Shown: positions 50,240 to 58,524, counted from the stretch's first letter. The stretch: DNA of 64,000 nt from Tahibacter aquaticus (GCF_004363655.1 NZ_SNZH01000004.1:1-64000); one strand, 5' to 3'. A program made the numbers and translations. Notes: generated from the sequence alone by a model not told the origin.

Positions 50240-50770
50240 TTAAGCCGGCGCGTCACCGTCAGCTACACGGTCGGCATCCGGGAGCAAGCCTTCCAGCCGC
50301 GTGCGCAGCGCCAGGCGATCCAGTGATTCCGGCTTCAGTTCGGTCAGCAGCGAGATGCGCTGCTGCAAGAGGAACATCACTTCCCGGAAAGCTGCCTTGT
50401 TCGCACCATCGGTCAGCGCCGGATCGGGAATGCTCCAGTGCGCCGTAACCGGATGTCCGGGCCAGGCCGGGCAGACTTCACCAGCCGCCCGGTCGCACAC
50501 CGTGATGATGAAATCCATCGGCGGCACATCGGGCGCTGCGAACTCATTCCAGCCCTTGCTGCGCAGCCCTTCGATCGGCAGTCCAACGCCGCGCAGCAGC
50601 TCCAGCACCATCGGATGGACCTCGCCCCGGGGTTGACTGCCCGCACTGAACGCCTCGAAGCGACCGTGTCCGATTTGGCGCGTCAGCACCTCGGCCAGGA
50701 TGCTGCGTGCCGAGTTGCCAGTGCACAGAAACAGAACCCGGTAGACCCGTGGTGACAGGGCAGCATTCAT
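50240..50770 (-). CDS. arsC: Arsenate reductase, LMW-phosphatase type
   Basis: 176 aa from ATG 50770, which overlaps the arsR stop as ATGA; longer in-frame starts lie inside arsR. The catalytic P-loop is [20 protein letters not shown] (Cys-x5-Arg), followed by [17 protein letters not shown] and [20 protein letters not shown]. This places it in the LMW-PTP (thioredoxin- or glutaredoxin/mycothiol-coupled) arsenate reductases. It reduces As(V) to As(III). No arsB/acr3 As(III) exporter is present in this operon, so As(III) must leave by another system. Confidence 0.92.
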   Translation of the reverse strand: MNAALSPRVYRVLFLCTGNSARSILAEVLTRQIGHGRFEAFSAGSQPRGEVHPMVLELLRGVGLPIEGLRSKGWNEFAAPDVPPMDFIITVCDRAAGEVCPAWPGHPVTAHWSIPDPALTDGANKAAFREVMFLLQQRISLLTELKPESLDRLALRTRLEGLLPDADRVADGDAPA

Positions 50771-51129
50771 TGCGGACGTCCTGGTTTGCGCTTGACGGTG
50801 GGCATCGGCAGCGGCACCGCGACCGGCACGCACATTTCGGGCTTGCCGCCACAGCAGGTTTCGGTCAGATACCCAACCATCGCCTGCACCGTCGTCAGAT
50901 TGGCGGTATAGCGGACGAATCGGCCTTCCTGCCGACTGTCGACCAGCTCCGCGTGATGCAACTCTTTGAGATGGAACGATAACGTCGCTCCTGGCAAGCC
51001 CAGGGCTTCAGCGATGGCGCCCGCATGAATCCCCTCTGGCCCTGCCTCGACGAGGTGGCGAAAGATGGTCAGGCGGGTTTCCTGGGCCAGCGCGGCCAGG
51101 GCTTTGAGGGCGAACTTCGTTTCCATCAT
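50767..51129 (-). CDS. arsR: ArsR-family arsenic repressor
   Basis: 120 aa counting from the first of two adjacent ATG codons (51129, 51126). Winged HTH KALAALAQETRLTIFRHLVE, GAIAEALGLPGATLSFHLKE, HHAELVDSRQEGRFVRYTAN. The Cys ligands are C-terminal (TCCGG and PEMC) rather than in the recognition helix, as in the ArsR types with C-terminal As(III) sites. It represses its own operon through the dyad overlapping its start. The last residues (KRKPGRPQ) are basic and extended. Confidence 0.92.
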   Translation of the reverse strand: MMETKFALKALAALAQETRLTIFRHLVEAGPEGIHAGAIAEALGLPGATLSFHLKELHHAELVDSRQEGRFVRYTANLTTVQAMVGYLTETCCGGKPEMCVPVAVPLPMPTVKRKPGRPQ

Positions 51130-51144
51130 TCTATTATGATGGAA
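51121..51144 (-). promoter_or_regulatory. ArsR operator dyad
   Basis: TTCCATCAT-TCTATT-ATGATGGAA is a perfect 9-bp inverted repeat with a 6-nt centre, covering the arsR start codon. Position and form fit an ArsR autorepression site. Confidence 0.75.
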
Positions 51145-51170
51145 ACATGGAAGCCGAGCAAGTCCGCTCC

Positions 51171-51297
51171 CTATTGGCGGATGTACTCGAACACGTGCGA
51201 CTTGGCCTGCTCGCGTGGCGCTGGGTGCTCGCCGTTCGCTTCGACCTTTGAAGCTGTGGTCCCAGTTCTCCATCGCCGCGTTGTCGCAGCAGTTGCC
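51171..51297 (-). mobile_element. IS3-family transposase remnant
   Basis: In two minus-strand frames the sequence reads GNCCDNAAMENWDHSFK (from 51297) and then VEANGEHPAPREQAKSHVFE-YIRQ before a stop at 51171. These match the catalytic-core end of IS3-type OrfB (GN-x-x-DNA-x-ME-x-x...SFK-x-E, then E-x-A...VF-x-YI), with a frameshift between the halves. Only about 40 codons survive and no terminal inverted repeats were seen. It lies just upstream of arsR and shows that transposition helped assemble this junction. Confidence 0.75.
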
Positions 51298-51369
51298 TTC
51301 TGTGTGGCCATACCTAGCACCTCTACATGTGGAGAGGCGAGCATTGACGCGTCGGAGCAGCGGCAGTAG

Positions 51370-51693
51370 ATGGGGTGGGCGTCCACTTACCTTGACACTC
51401 GCGATTTCGACGGATGTCTTGCCTACGTCGGCGACAAGAGCGAACTCGTCGTCGAAGTGAGCAAGAACCGGACGAAGCGCGGCACTCCCTACCTGTTCAT
51501 CAACTTCGCACCCTGGAAGGGTCGGGCCGTAGAGCTCAACATCTGGTCCGAAGGTCTCAAACAGCTGGGAGCAGCTCCTGACAATGCCTGGATCGGCCGT
51601 TGGATAAGCGTGACCGGTCCTTGTCGGCCGACGCGAAGCAGCTACCGGCAGTTCACTTGCGAAGCGCCAGGAATCTGTTTTGATGGGAGTTAG
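51370..51693 (+). CDS. Hypothetical protein, probably truncated
   Basis: 107 aa. A compact beta-rich stretch, ELVVEVSKNRTKRGTPYLFI, then NFAPWKGRAVELNIWSEGLK, then WIGRWISVTG, resembles small OB-fold nucleic-acid-binding domains; the last ~25 residues are low-complexity. Its start follows directly on the IS3 remnant, so the N-terminal part of a larger protein may have been lost. It ends 21 nt before the ankyrin gene. Function unknown. Confidence 0.45.
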   Translation: MGWASTYLDTRDFDGCLAYVGDKSELVVEVSKNRTKRGTPYLFINFAPWKGRAVELNIWSEGLKQLGAAPDNAWIGRWISVTGPCRPTRSSYRQFTCEAPGICFDGS

Positions 51694-51714
51694 AGCTAAA
51701 CGTACCGGTGAGAT

Positions 51715-52536
51715 ATGGGTAAGAAAATAGCATCGACGCCCGACAACTACCACGATCTGATCGCAGCGGCCGAACGCGGCGACAGTGATGCCGTGCGTGC
51801 CCTGCTTCTGGCGGGCGACCCGAAGAAAGCCGCTACCAACAATTGCGCCGCACTGTGCAGAGCCGCCGAGGAGGGACATCTGGAAGTCGTGCGCTTACTC
51901 ATTCCGGTAAGTTATCCGAGAGCCGACGACAGCATGGCCTTGAAACTAGCGGCGGTTGCAGGCCATGTAGAGGTCGTGCGCACACTGATCCCGGTCAGCA
52001 ATCCCAGAGGCAAGAATAGTGAAGCATTGAGCGCCGCCGTGAAGGCCGGGCACCTTGATGTTGTGCGTGAGCTGATCCCTTTCACCAATCCCAAAGCCGA
52101 CAATAGCGCAGCCCTGCGCTGGGCCGCCCTACAAGACCATCTCGAAATCGTTCGAGAGCTGATCCCTGTCAGTGATCCGCGATCCAAGAACAGCGAAGCG
52201 CTACGGTGGGCGGCTGCTAGCGGAAATCAACAGATGGTGGCAGAACTCATTCCAGTGAGTGACGCGTTGTCAGTGTTTCGTGACGCGCGAGCTCGTGCTG
52301 CGGCAGGTGGTGATAAGCTCGACGACATATCCACACTGTTTTGCATCGCCGTTTTGGACGCACTGGCGCTGCACGTGGACGAGGCTGAGCGAGATCAAGC
52401 GGCGGCCAACCTCCCTGCACCAGTGATCGAGCGCATGCCACAACTCAGGGCTTGGCGAGAGGCTCAGGGGGTGCGATCGCACCTTCAAAAGCGGAAACCG
52501 ATCGGCGCTCCGCCACGCCGCCCTCGTCTCTCATAG
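51715..52536 (+). CDS. Ankyrin-repeat protein
   Basis: 273 aa from ATG 51715. Five or six ankyrin-type repeats between residues ~12 and ~190, each with HLEVVRxLIPVS-type second helices: GHLEVVRLLIPVSYPRADDS, GHVEVVRTLIPVSNPRGKNS, GHLDVVRELIPFTNPKADNS, DHLEIVRELIPVSDPRSKNS, GNQQMVAELIPVSDA. The repeats are strikingly alike, pointing to recent internal duplication. The C-terminal ~80 residues are helical and end in a basic segment (QKRKPIGAPPRRPRLS). No signal peptide. A protein-binding role is likely; the partner is unknown. Confidence 0.85.
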   Translation: MGKKIASTPDNYHDLIAAAERGDSDAVRALLLAGDPKKAATNNCAALCRAAEEGHLEVVRLLIPVSYPRADDSMALKLAAVAGHVEVVRTLIPVSNPRGKNSEALSAAVKAGHLDVVRELIPFTNPKADNSAALRWAALQDHLEIVRELIPVSDPRSKNSEALRWAAASGNQQMVAELIPVSDALSVFRDARARAAAGGDKLDDISTLFCIAVLDALALHVDEAERDQAAANLPAPVIERMPQLRAWREAQGVRSHLQKRKPIGAPPRRPRLS

Positions 52537-52539
52537 TGA

Positions 52540-52910
52540 GGCAATTCGGCGACTGAGACCGCCACTTTACGTGCTGTAACTCAAGACAGCCACCATGGAC
52601 AGAGGTTTCCAACGCAAGCCGCGTTGAGGTGCGCAAGGGATCACGTGGTGCAAGCCACGTCGCTATGCCACCGTCCGCGGTTTCGACACCCTGGTGTGTT
52701 CCGTGCGCTTCGATGTGCAAGAGGATCGGTACTTCAGCGTTCATTTCGTTCGCTTTTTTTGAATGGTACCCAGAAGTTCGTTCACGCTGCCGACTTCAAT
52801 GCGGCTCAGCGCCCCCCCTTTTCCCGCCCCACGTTGCCGTAAGCGCGCTCGATTTCTTCACCATTGGTCTCAATGCCCCGTTTCAATTCCGCTGCCTTCA
52901 TCAGCACGGA
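52540..52910 (-). pseudogene. Decayed two-gene remnant with CHAT-like sequence
   Basis: On the minus strand one frame gives LMKAAELKRGIETNGEEIER, YGNVGREKG, and after an indel in the G-run near 52820 continues ALSRIEVGSVNELLGTIQKK before a TGA that overlaps an ATG (52744). The second begins MNAEVPILLHIEAHGTHQGV, then ETADGGIATWLAP, and after further indels LNAACVGNL, which resembles the start of CHAT/caspase-like peptidases (LHIEAHG...G-x-x-x-W...LN-x-A...NL). Both are too broken to work. The CHAT reading is inference from a short match. The rest, to 53115, shows nothing recognisable. Confidence 0.4.
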
Positions 52911-53115
52911 GCGCCGAGCCGCACTCGCGCCGAGCCTACGGCTTCGCACCTGAGGGCACGAACCCAGTGCGCAAATCAGCAAAGTGCCGCGGAAAAGATG
53001 GAACAGTGGTACGGTCGAACAATGCACTGCTTCGCCGGCAACGTTGCGCGGGTGACGCCCCCCACAACGCAACAATACCTCCCGCTTCGACCGGTCGAAT
53101 CAGTCCGCACCGACG

Positions 53116-54069
53116 TCACGCCGCCACTGCACCGATGGGCGCATTCCGCACCTCGATGGTCGCATGCACGATTTCTTCGTGGACGCAGATCGCCCGACGA
53201 AAGTGATCCGAATCGACAGCCGATGGCGTCACCACTTCCGCTGCACAGGCAAACTTGCCTCGGCCAACCTGCCAGACATGGAGGTCGCTGATACGGGCTG
53301 GAACCTCGCCTCCCTCGATCGCCTCACGAATCTCTGCGACAACCGGAGCATCCATTTCAGCGTCCAGCAAGATCCGACTGGAATCGCGGATCAGACCCCA
53401 AGCCCACAGCGAAACCAGCGCCGCACCGACCAGACCCATGACCGGGTCGAGCCAGACGGCGCCGAAATACATACCGCCGAACAAGGCCACGATCGCCAGC
53501 ACCGACGTCGCCGCATCCGCTGCGACGTGCAAATAAGCAGAGCGCTGGTTCAGATCGTGCCCGTGGTGGTGGTGGCCATGTCCATGGTCGTGATGGCCGT
53601 GGCTGTGCGCGGGATGGTCGCGGAGCCACCAGACGCACAGGAGGTTCACCGCAAGCCCGACGATGGCGATGGTGATCGCTTGCGGGTAGTGGATGGCGCT
53701 CGGGTGGAAGAGCCGATCAACGGACTGAACCGCCATCAGCGCAGCCACGCCCAGCAGCAGGATCGCGCTGGTGTAACCGCCGAGGATCTCGATTTTCCAC
53801 GTACCGAAGGCGAAACGGTGATCTTCCGCATACCGCCGGGCGCACGCGTAGGCAAACGCCGAAAGTCCTAGAGCCAACGCGTGCGAACTCATGTGCCAAC
53901 CGTCCGCAAGCAGGGCCATAGAGTTGAACCACCAGCCCCCGGCGATCTCCACCACCATCATGACCAGCGTCAGAGCCATCGCCCGCCGCGTGTTGTGCTC
54001 CGCAATAGGATTGCCGTCGTTGAAGGCGTGGGAATGCCGCCGGGACGCGGCAAGGGAATCCAGGTTCAT
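53116..54069 (-). CDS. dmeF: CDF cobalt/nickel exporter DmeF
   Basis: 317 aa with six membrane helices. N-terminal SRRHSHAFNDGNPIAEHNTR is typical of DmeF. TM2 has ALLADGWHMSSHALALGLSA with the His/Asp site, TM5 AYLHVAADAATSVLAIVALF, and between TM4 and TM5 a His-rich loop (HPAHSHGHHDHGHGHHHHGH). The cytoplasmic end contains ARISDLHVWQVGRGKFACAA. It exports Co2+/Ni2+ and is divergent from its repressor gene dmeR, sharing the CCC...GGG dyad at 54086-54106. Confidence 0.94.
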   Translation of the reverse strand: MNLDSLAASRRHSHAFNDGNPIAEHNTRRAMALTLVMMVVEIAGGWWFNSMALLADGWHMSSHALALGLSAFAYACARRYAEDHRFAFGTWKIEILGGYTSAILLLGVAALMAVQSVDRLFHPSAIHYPQAITIAIVGLAVNLLCVWWLRDHPAHSHGHHDHGHGHHHHGHDLNQRSAYLHVAADAATSVLAIVALFGGMYFGAVWLDPVMGLVGAALVSLWAWGLIRDSSRILLDAEMDAPVVAEIREAIEGGEVPARISDLHVWQVGRGKFACAAEVVTPSAVDSDHFRRAICVHEEIVHATIEVRNAPIGAVAA

Positions 54070-54085
54070 TGGTGTGCCCTTAGCA

Positions 54086-54106
54086 ATATACCCCCCTAGG
54101 GTATAT
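54086..54106. promoter_or_regulatory. DmeR/RcnR-type operator
   Basis: ATATACCC and GGGTATAT flank CCCTA (54086-54106), between the dmeF and dmeR start codons. A C-tract/G-tract with A/T flanks is the usual form of CsoR/RcnR-family operators. Binding would repress both genes. Confidence 0.75.
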
Positions 54107-54117
54107 CATACCGACCC

Positions 54118-54390
54118 ATGGCACATGTCAATCGAGACAAAAAGAAGCTCCTCAGCCGTGTCCGGCGCGTCGCCGGCCAAGTCGCTGCGCTGGAGCAGGC
54201 ACTGCAAGCCGATGCCGACTGCTCGGCGGTACTGATCCAGATCGCCGCTGCGAAAGGCGCAATGCATAGCCTGATGATGGAGGTATTGACCGGCCATCTT
54301 GCGGAGCACGTTGTGGCCGAGCGGGACGAAGCCGTGCGTATCCGGGAAACCGCGACGATCGTCGAGTTGTTGCGGGGCTACACAAAGTAA
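54118..54390 (+). CDS. dmeR: Co/Ni-sensing repressor, RcnR/DmeR type (CsoR family)
   Basis: 90 aa, all-helical CsoR/RcnR fold (KKKLLSRVRRVAGQVAALEQ, then CSAVLIQIAAAKGAMHSLMM). His3, Cys35, His60 and His64 fall at exactly the positions of the RcnR Co/Ni ligands, distinguishing it from CsoR (Cu) and from FrmR (formaldehyde), which share the fold but not all four. It releases DNA on metal binding, allowing dmeF transcription. It diverges from dmeF. Confidence 0.9.
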   Translation: MAHVNRDKKKLLSRVRRVAGQVAALEQALQADADCSAVLIQIAAAKGAMHSLMMEVLTGHLAEHVVAERDEAVRIRETATIVELLRGYTK

Positions 54391-54555
54391 GCAACGGAAC
54401 TCGTTCGCCGGTCACCAAGCCGCCCGACGTGGTGACTGTGCGAGTCCTGTGGGTGCGTACCTAATAGGGAAAAGAAGTACATAGAGGTTGCGCCGAGGCG
54501 CGACGACACTGACGGCATGCGCTCTGCTGGAACCGTCAACACGCCTCTTGATCCA

Positions 54556-55008
54556 CTACTTAACCTTGCTAGAAAAGCGTAGTCCGTCGGCGGGCAAGCC
54601 GCTCACGGCTTGGTCCATCAATGCTCGTGTTCGGCCTTGGCAGCGTCGCCGCCCCTCTTCTTGGCGTACTTTTTCGCCGCTTCGCGCGTGTCGTGGGCCG
54701 CCTTGACGGCGGGTGCACGCGACGATGACAGAAATCACCAGAATGATCGCGTGCAGAACAATATGAAAAAACTGGGCTACGGTACTTCCCCATCCCCCCC
54801 GTAGCCACGGCCATACCGTCACGACGAAGCCGACGATGAAACACGCCGCGCCCGACGCCATGAGGTAGTCGGACGCAGCACTGCTACGTCCCATTGCCAA
54901 TCGCAAGACGATGCTGTGCAGCACCAGAATCCAGCCGGCGGCGTGTGCGCGCTGCGCGTAGGTCAGCACCGAAAGGCGGCGATCCGGCTTGCGCGGTTCA
55001 GGAGACAT
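54556..55008 (-). CDS. Membrane protein with rearranged 3' end
   Basis: Start set at ATG 55008 (MSPEPRKPDRRLSVLTYAQR). Three hydrophobic segments follow (GWILVLHSIVLRLAMG, MASGAACFIVGFVVTVWPWL, AQFFHIVLHAIILVISVIVA). After the third, the sequence abruptly becomes basic and low-complexity (CTRRQGGPRHARSGEKVRQE) because the frame runs through, out of frame, a truncated copy of another gene (54618-54716). So its natural C-terminus has probably been lost. It lies 20 nt after the membrane-protein gene at 55029 on the same strand, likely an operon. No family recognised. Confidence 0.5.
   Translation of the reverse strand: MSPEPRKPDRRLSVLTYAQRAHAAGWILVLHSIVLRLAMGRSSAASDYLMASGAACFIVGFVVTVWPWLRGGWGSTVAQFFHIVLHAIILVISVIVACTRRQGGPRHARSGEKVRQEEGRRRCQGRTRALMDQAVSGLPADGLRFSSKVK
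54618..54716 (-). pseudogene. Truncated copy of the Lys/His-rich metal-cluster protein
   Basis: In a second minus-strand frame the sequence reads PAVKAAHDTREAAKKYAKKR then AAKAEHEH and a stop (54620-54618). It matches the C-terminal half of the 82-aa protein at 2869-3117 (PAVKAAHDKCEAAKKAAKAK, AVKAEHEH) almost residue by residue, except that the Cys has become Arg. The signal peptide and first half are missing, replaced at about 54717 by the membrane-protein frame. Confidence 0.8.
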
Positions 55009-55028
55009 AGGTGTACTGGGCGACAGGC

Positions 55029-55601
55029 TCAGTGTCCCACCATGCCTGGCATACTCGACTCCGTGTACGTGAGCATCAGCAATCCGAACGCCAGGAGCGG
55101 CAACCACCAGCCGACCGTCAGAGCGTGACTGCGCGCCGCAAGAGCGACATCAAGGGCGCGGGCGCCAGCCGTCACCACAAGGCTGATTGCAATCGCGCGG
55201 TGCTGCACCATCAGGACCATCGGATCGACGCCGGTGTTATGTTGCGAATGTAACCAGAAACCGATGCCGACAGCGACGAGCGCAATCGGCAACGCATAGC
55301 CCCACGCGGATGCTTTGAGTGTGCCACGCAGGCGCAGTGCTTCAACGACACCCGCGACAAGCATGGCGCTTCCTTGGGCGACGTGTTGCAACGCCTGCAT
55401 GAAGTAGTTCGCGGGCCTTGCTTCGCCGTGAATCCACCAGTCTGCGCCGCTCTCAATCCCGTAGCCGATCATCAGGGCAGGAAGTAGCCACGGTATCCAG
55501 CGGGTAGACCAAAACCCTAGGCCTTGCCCAATCGAGAGCGTCGCGACGGCAACGAACGCGCCGCCGCCGAGCCAATGCACTTGTTCAGATGTCAACTCCA
55601 T
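55029..55601 (-). CDS. Multi-TM membrane protein near dmeF
   Basis: 190 aa from ATG 55601, with AGGAG seven bases upstream; longer in-frame starts lack a site. About six membrane helices (WLGGGAFVAVATLSIGQGLG, IPWLLPALMIGYGIESGADW, HVAQGSAMLVAGVVEALRL, GYALPIALVAVGIGFWLHSQ, AIAISLVVTAGARALDVALA, WWLPLLAFGLLMLTY). His residues occur at helix ends (ANYFMQALQHVAQG, HSQHNTG). I do not recognise the family; general layout resembles small cytochrome/CopD-like membrane proteins, without proof. Probably cotranscribed with 54556-55008. Confidence 0.65.
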   Translation of the reverse strand: MELTSEQVHWLGGGAFVAVATLSIGQGLGFWSTRWIPWLLPALMIGYGIESGADWWIHGEARPANYFMQALQHVAQGSAMLVAGVVEALRLRGTLKASAWGYALPIALVAVGIGFWLHSQHNTGVDPMVLMVQHRAIAISLVVTAGARALDVALAARSHALTVGWWLPLLAFGLLMLTYTESSMPGMVGH

Positions 55602-55825
55602 GACGTGGCTCCTGTGGTTTCGTCGTTCCGATGCTCGCACTCGACCATCGGCGGCGCTTGCATGTAGCGGAAGCGCGTCCGCGAAATCGTCGTGCACGTC
55701 TCGCATAAAGGTGATTGGTAAAACGGACAGCGCTCGCGAAAATGACACGTTTGTAATGTTCAGGTCATCGCGCGAACCGTGAGCGCTTGCCAGGATGGGC
55801 TACCAGCCGACCCTTGGGGGGAACC

Positions 55826-56662
55826 ATGTCGAGGCGGTGGAGCGGCACCATGTGGATCGGTTCCGGCGCAGCGTATTTTGCCGGAGATGTTCGGGACAAT
55901 GACCTTCACGCTCACTACGTACTGCAGATAGCGATTGCATCGGGAGATCCGCTGCGCGTGACCGAACGCCACGGACTCGAACACTGCGCCTCGGGGATCA
56001 TCATTCCATCCGGAAAACCGCATTGCGTGCGGGGTTCGTCGGCGGGTGAGACGGAAGCGCTACTGTTATTTCTCGAGCCGGCTACGGACCTTGGACGCCT
56101 CGTCACCACACACTACGCGTTGGATGCCGGTCAGATTGTCGATATCAGTCCGACGCGGGTCGAGGCTGTGCGCCAGATATACGCAGATTCAGGCGAAACC
56201 GGCGAGCCGTTGCTGCGGGGGCTAGTGGCAGCACTAACCAGCAGCGCCTGGCGCTCCCGGTCAATTGATCGGCGCGTAGCGTGCGCTTTGGATTACATCG
56301 ACCATCATTTGTGCGACGCCGATTCGCTCGATCATGTTGCTGAACGACTAAGCGTGACTTCTCGCTATTTGCGTAAATTGTTCGAACGTGAGCTGGGTAT
56401 TTCGCCCCAACGCTACCGGCAATGGTGCAAATTGCGCACGGCACTCACCTGTGTGTTGCGTGGCGATACGTTTACAGACGCCGCCGCTACGGCCGGATTC
56501 ACGGATTCAGCGCATTTCTCGCGCACGTTTCGCAGCATGTTCGGTTCATCACCGTCGGCAGTGTTCGATTCAGCCGCGTCGCGACGTTCGATCTCGCCGG
56601 TTGATCCGGGGGATGAATCGGCATTGTGTGCTTTTAGTAGTACATCATTTTTGAATAAGTAG
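55826..56662 (+). CDS. AraC-family transcriptional regulator
   Basis: About 278 aa from ATG 55826, preceded by GGGGGGA. The N-terminal ~100 residues are a cupin-like sensing domain (YFAGDVRDNDLHAHYVLQIA, SGIIIPSGKPHCVRG). The C-terminal pair of helix-turn-helix motifs is complete: LDHVAERLSVTSRYLRKLFE and AATAGFTDSAHFSRTFRSMF with GSSPSAV. It is upstream of and in line with the lipid-type operon beginning ~200 nt downstream and is its likely activator (inference). Confidence 0.88.
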   Translation: MSRRWSGTMWIGSGAAYFAGDVRDNDLHAHYVLQIAIASGDPLRVTERHGLEHCASGIIIPSGKPHCVRGSSAGETEALLLFLEPATDLGRLVTTHYALDAGQIVDISPTRVEAVRQIYADSGETGEPLLRGLVAALTSSAWRSRSIDRRVACALDYIDHHLCDADSLDHVAERLSVTSRYLRKLFERELGISPQRYRQWCKLRTALTCVLRGDTFTDAAATAGFTDSAHFSRTFRSMFGSSPSAVFDSAASRRSISPVDPGDESALCAFSSTSFLNK

Positions 56663-56870
56663 CGTAGTTCCGCTAGGTGCAAAATCTTAGTTAACAGCAA
56701 CGCGAAAATTCCGCTGCATACAAGCTGAATTCGCCTCTAGCGTTGACAATGGTTCACACATTGATGAACTCGGCCTCGGCAGTCCTGTCGGCGGCTATCC
56801 CTTCTGGATTCCAACCAGTCATGTCAGCCACGCTCCGTCGTGGCTGGTATGGCGCGACTTGGCTACTCGA

Positions 56871-57674
56871 ATGTCCATTGCACGAAGCCGCGGTATGAAC
56901 CCCACGCACTGGCTATGCATCGTCACGCTTTGTGCGTTTTATGGATCATTGCTGGCGTTCCACGGCGGATTCATTACGTTGGTCACAGCCGCTGTCATCA
57001 ACGGGATTTCGCTCTACGCCATGTACAGCGTAACGCACGATGCAGTCCACGGCATTGCTGCACCGAGTAAACGACTCAACGACGCGATGGGACGGATCGG
57101 CGCCTTTCATGAAGGACTGACGTTTCCGATCTTCAAGTTGTCGCACATGATGCACCATCGCTATACGAACGATCCGCAGCGCGACCCCGACTGGGTCATC
57201 GGGCGACGGCCACGGGTACTGTTGCCGCTGTGGGTAGTAGTGCGGTTGCTGCACGACAACAGTTACATGATCCGTCAGGGACTCTGGCGGGGACGCCCGG
57301 CGCACCTGGCCGAGCATGTCCTCACGCTGGGCGCACAAGTCGCGTATTTCGGCCTGCTGGCATTCGTGTTCGGAACGATGAACGCCGTCGTGCTGTGGAT
57401 CATACCGCTCGCTATTGCAGGCGCCGCCGTCGAACTGCTGGTCGCCTGGCTGGTTCACTACCCTCAGGAATCGCAGGAGCGATTTGAACACACACGACTT
57501 GTCCGCTCGCGCGTGCTGCAGGTACTGATGCTCAATCACAACTTGCACATCGTGCACCACTTCTGGCCGCGCACGCCGTGGTTTGATTACCCCGCACGTC
57601 TTCCCGACGCCGAACACTTGATGGCGCTTGCCAAAGCCTCACGCGCTACACGCGCTGGCGCGCCCTCCCCCTGA
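56871..57674 (+). CDS. Membrane fatty-acid desaturase
   Basis: Start uncertain between ATG 56871 and ATG 56895. Three histidine boxes of the di-iron desaturase superfamily: YSVTHDAVHGIA, LSHMMHHRYTNDPQRDPDW and HNLHIVHHFWPRTPWF, with membrane helices between. This order (HDxxH, HxxHHxxT, HxxHxxHH-like) fits acyl-lipid or acyl-CoA desaturases and beta-carotene ketolase relatives. First enzyme gene of the right-hand operon, acting at the inner membrane on a fatty acyl chain (inference). Confidence 0.85.
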   Translation: MSIARSRGMNPTHWLCIVTLCAFYGSLLAFHGGFITLVTAAVINGISLYAMYSVTHDAVHGIAAPSKRLNDAMGRIGAFHEGLTFPIFKLSHMMHHRYTNDPQRDPDWVIGRRPRVLLPLWVVVRLLHDNSYMIRQGLWRGRPAHLAEHVLTLGAQVAYFGLLAFVFGTMNAVVLWIIPLAIAGAAVELLVAWLVHYPQESQERFEHTRLVRSRVLQVLMLNHNLHIVHHFWPRTPWFDYPARLPDAEHLMALAKASRATRAGAPSP

Positions 57675-57690
57675 TCGCAAGGAGAGTTTC

Positions 57691-58524
57691 ATGAGTCTGA
57701 AAAACAAACGCGTCGTCATCACCGGCGTGGCGGGTGGGCTGGGCCGTAAGACGGCCGAGCTGCTGGTGGAGCACGGCGCCCGAGTCGTCGGTATCGACGT
57801 CCGAGAACCAGGCGATGCAGGCCGTGTCGGCCGTTTCCTGCGCTGCGACCTGACACGGCGTGAGGAGTTGCAGCCGACGATCGCACAAGCATTGGACTTT
57901 CTCGGCGGCGGCATCGACATTCTCATTAACAACGCCGGCACGTTGTCACTGCAGGACGCCGGTATTCGTCCGACGACAAGCTCGCGCAACAGCGTCGACG
58001 TGAACTTCTGGGCACCCTGGACGTTAACCGCGGAGCTGATGCCCTATCTGCTCCACTCACACGGCAAAGTCATCAATATCGCTTCGCTGTTCGCGTACAT
58101 CAATGCCCCGCTCATTCCCTCCTACGGCGCCGGCAAACGTGCCGTCTCGGCCTTTTCTGATTCGCTGCGCATGCAGTATCACGGCCAGATCAGCGTCACG
58201 ACGATGTACCCGGGATTCATCGACACCGGTATCCACACCGACGCCGTTCGCCAAGGACTGTCGGTCGCCAAGATCATTGATATTCGGCCGCTAGGGTTGA
58301 AGCTGCTGAGCTTCGAGGAATCGGTCGAATCGGCCGCGCACGGTGTACTGCGGGCGTGCCGACGCAACTACCGCGATGTCGGAACGACGCGCTTGGGCAC
58401 CCTCTCGCTCTGGTTTGCACGCCATATGCCACGCTTCGTCGACGCGTTTATTCGCACGCGCGTCAACTACCTAGTTCGGCGCGGCACGCTGAAGATCGAG
58501 CTCGACCAGCCGACGTTTCCCTGA
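57691..58524 (+). CDS. Short-chain dehydrogenase/reductase (SDR)
   Basis: 277 aa from ATG 57691 with AAGGAGAG. Cofactor motif VVITGVAGGLGRKTAELLVE, Asp after strand 2 (VVGIDVREPG) suggesting NAD(H), NNAG (DILINNAGTLSL), catalytic Ser in NIASLFAYIN and Tyr-x3-Lys in SYGAGKRAV. C-terminal ~40 residues are amphipathic (LWFARHMPRFVDAFIRTRVN), as in membrane-associated fatty-acyl SDRs. Sixteen nt after the desaturase gene. Substrate unknown; an acyl, keto- or hydroxy-lipid is inferred from the neighbours. Confidence 0.88.
   Translation: MSLKNKRVVITGVAGGLGRKTAELLVEHGARVVGIDVREPGDAGRVGRFLRCDLTRREELQPTIAQALDFLGGGIDILINNAGTLSLQDAGIRPTTSSRNSVDVNFWAPWTLTAELMPYLLHSHGKVINIASLFAYINAPLIPSYGAGKRAVSAFSDSLRMQYHGQISVTTMYPGFIDTGIHTDAVRQGLSVAKIIDIRPLGLKLLSFEESVESAAHGVLRACRRNYRDVGTTRLGTLSLWFARHMPRFVDAFIRTRVNYLVRRGTLKIELDQPTFP

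Noticed and set aside
52629-53291. 220-codon plus-strand frame between ankyrin and dmeF
   Set aside because: Cys/Pro/Arg-rich without family; the opposite strand gives the more meaningful (broken) CHAT-like reading and the end of dmeF.
53164-53871. 235-codon plus-strand frame opposite dmeF
   Set aside because: Shadow of dmeF, whose CDF motifs are unambiguous.
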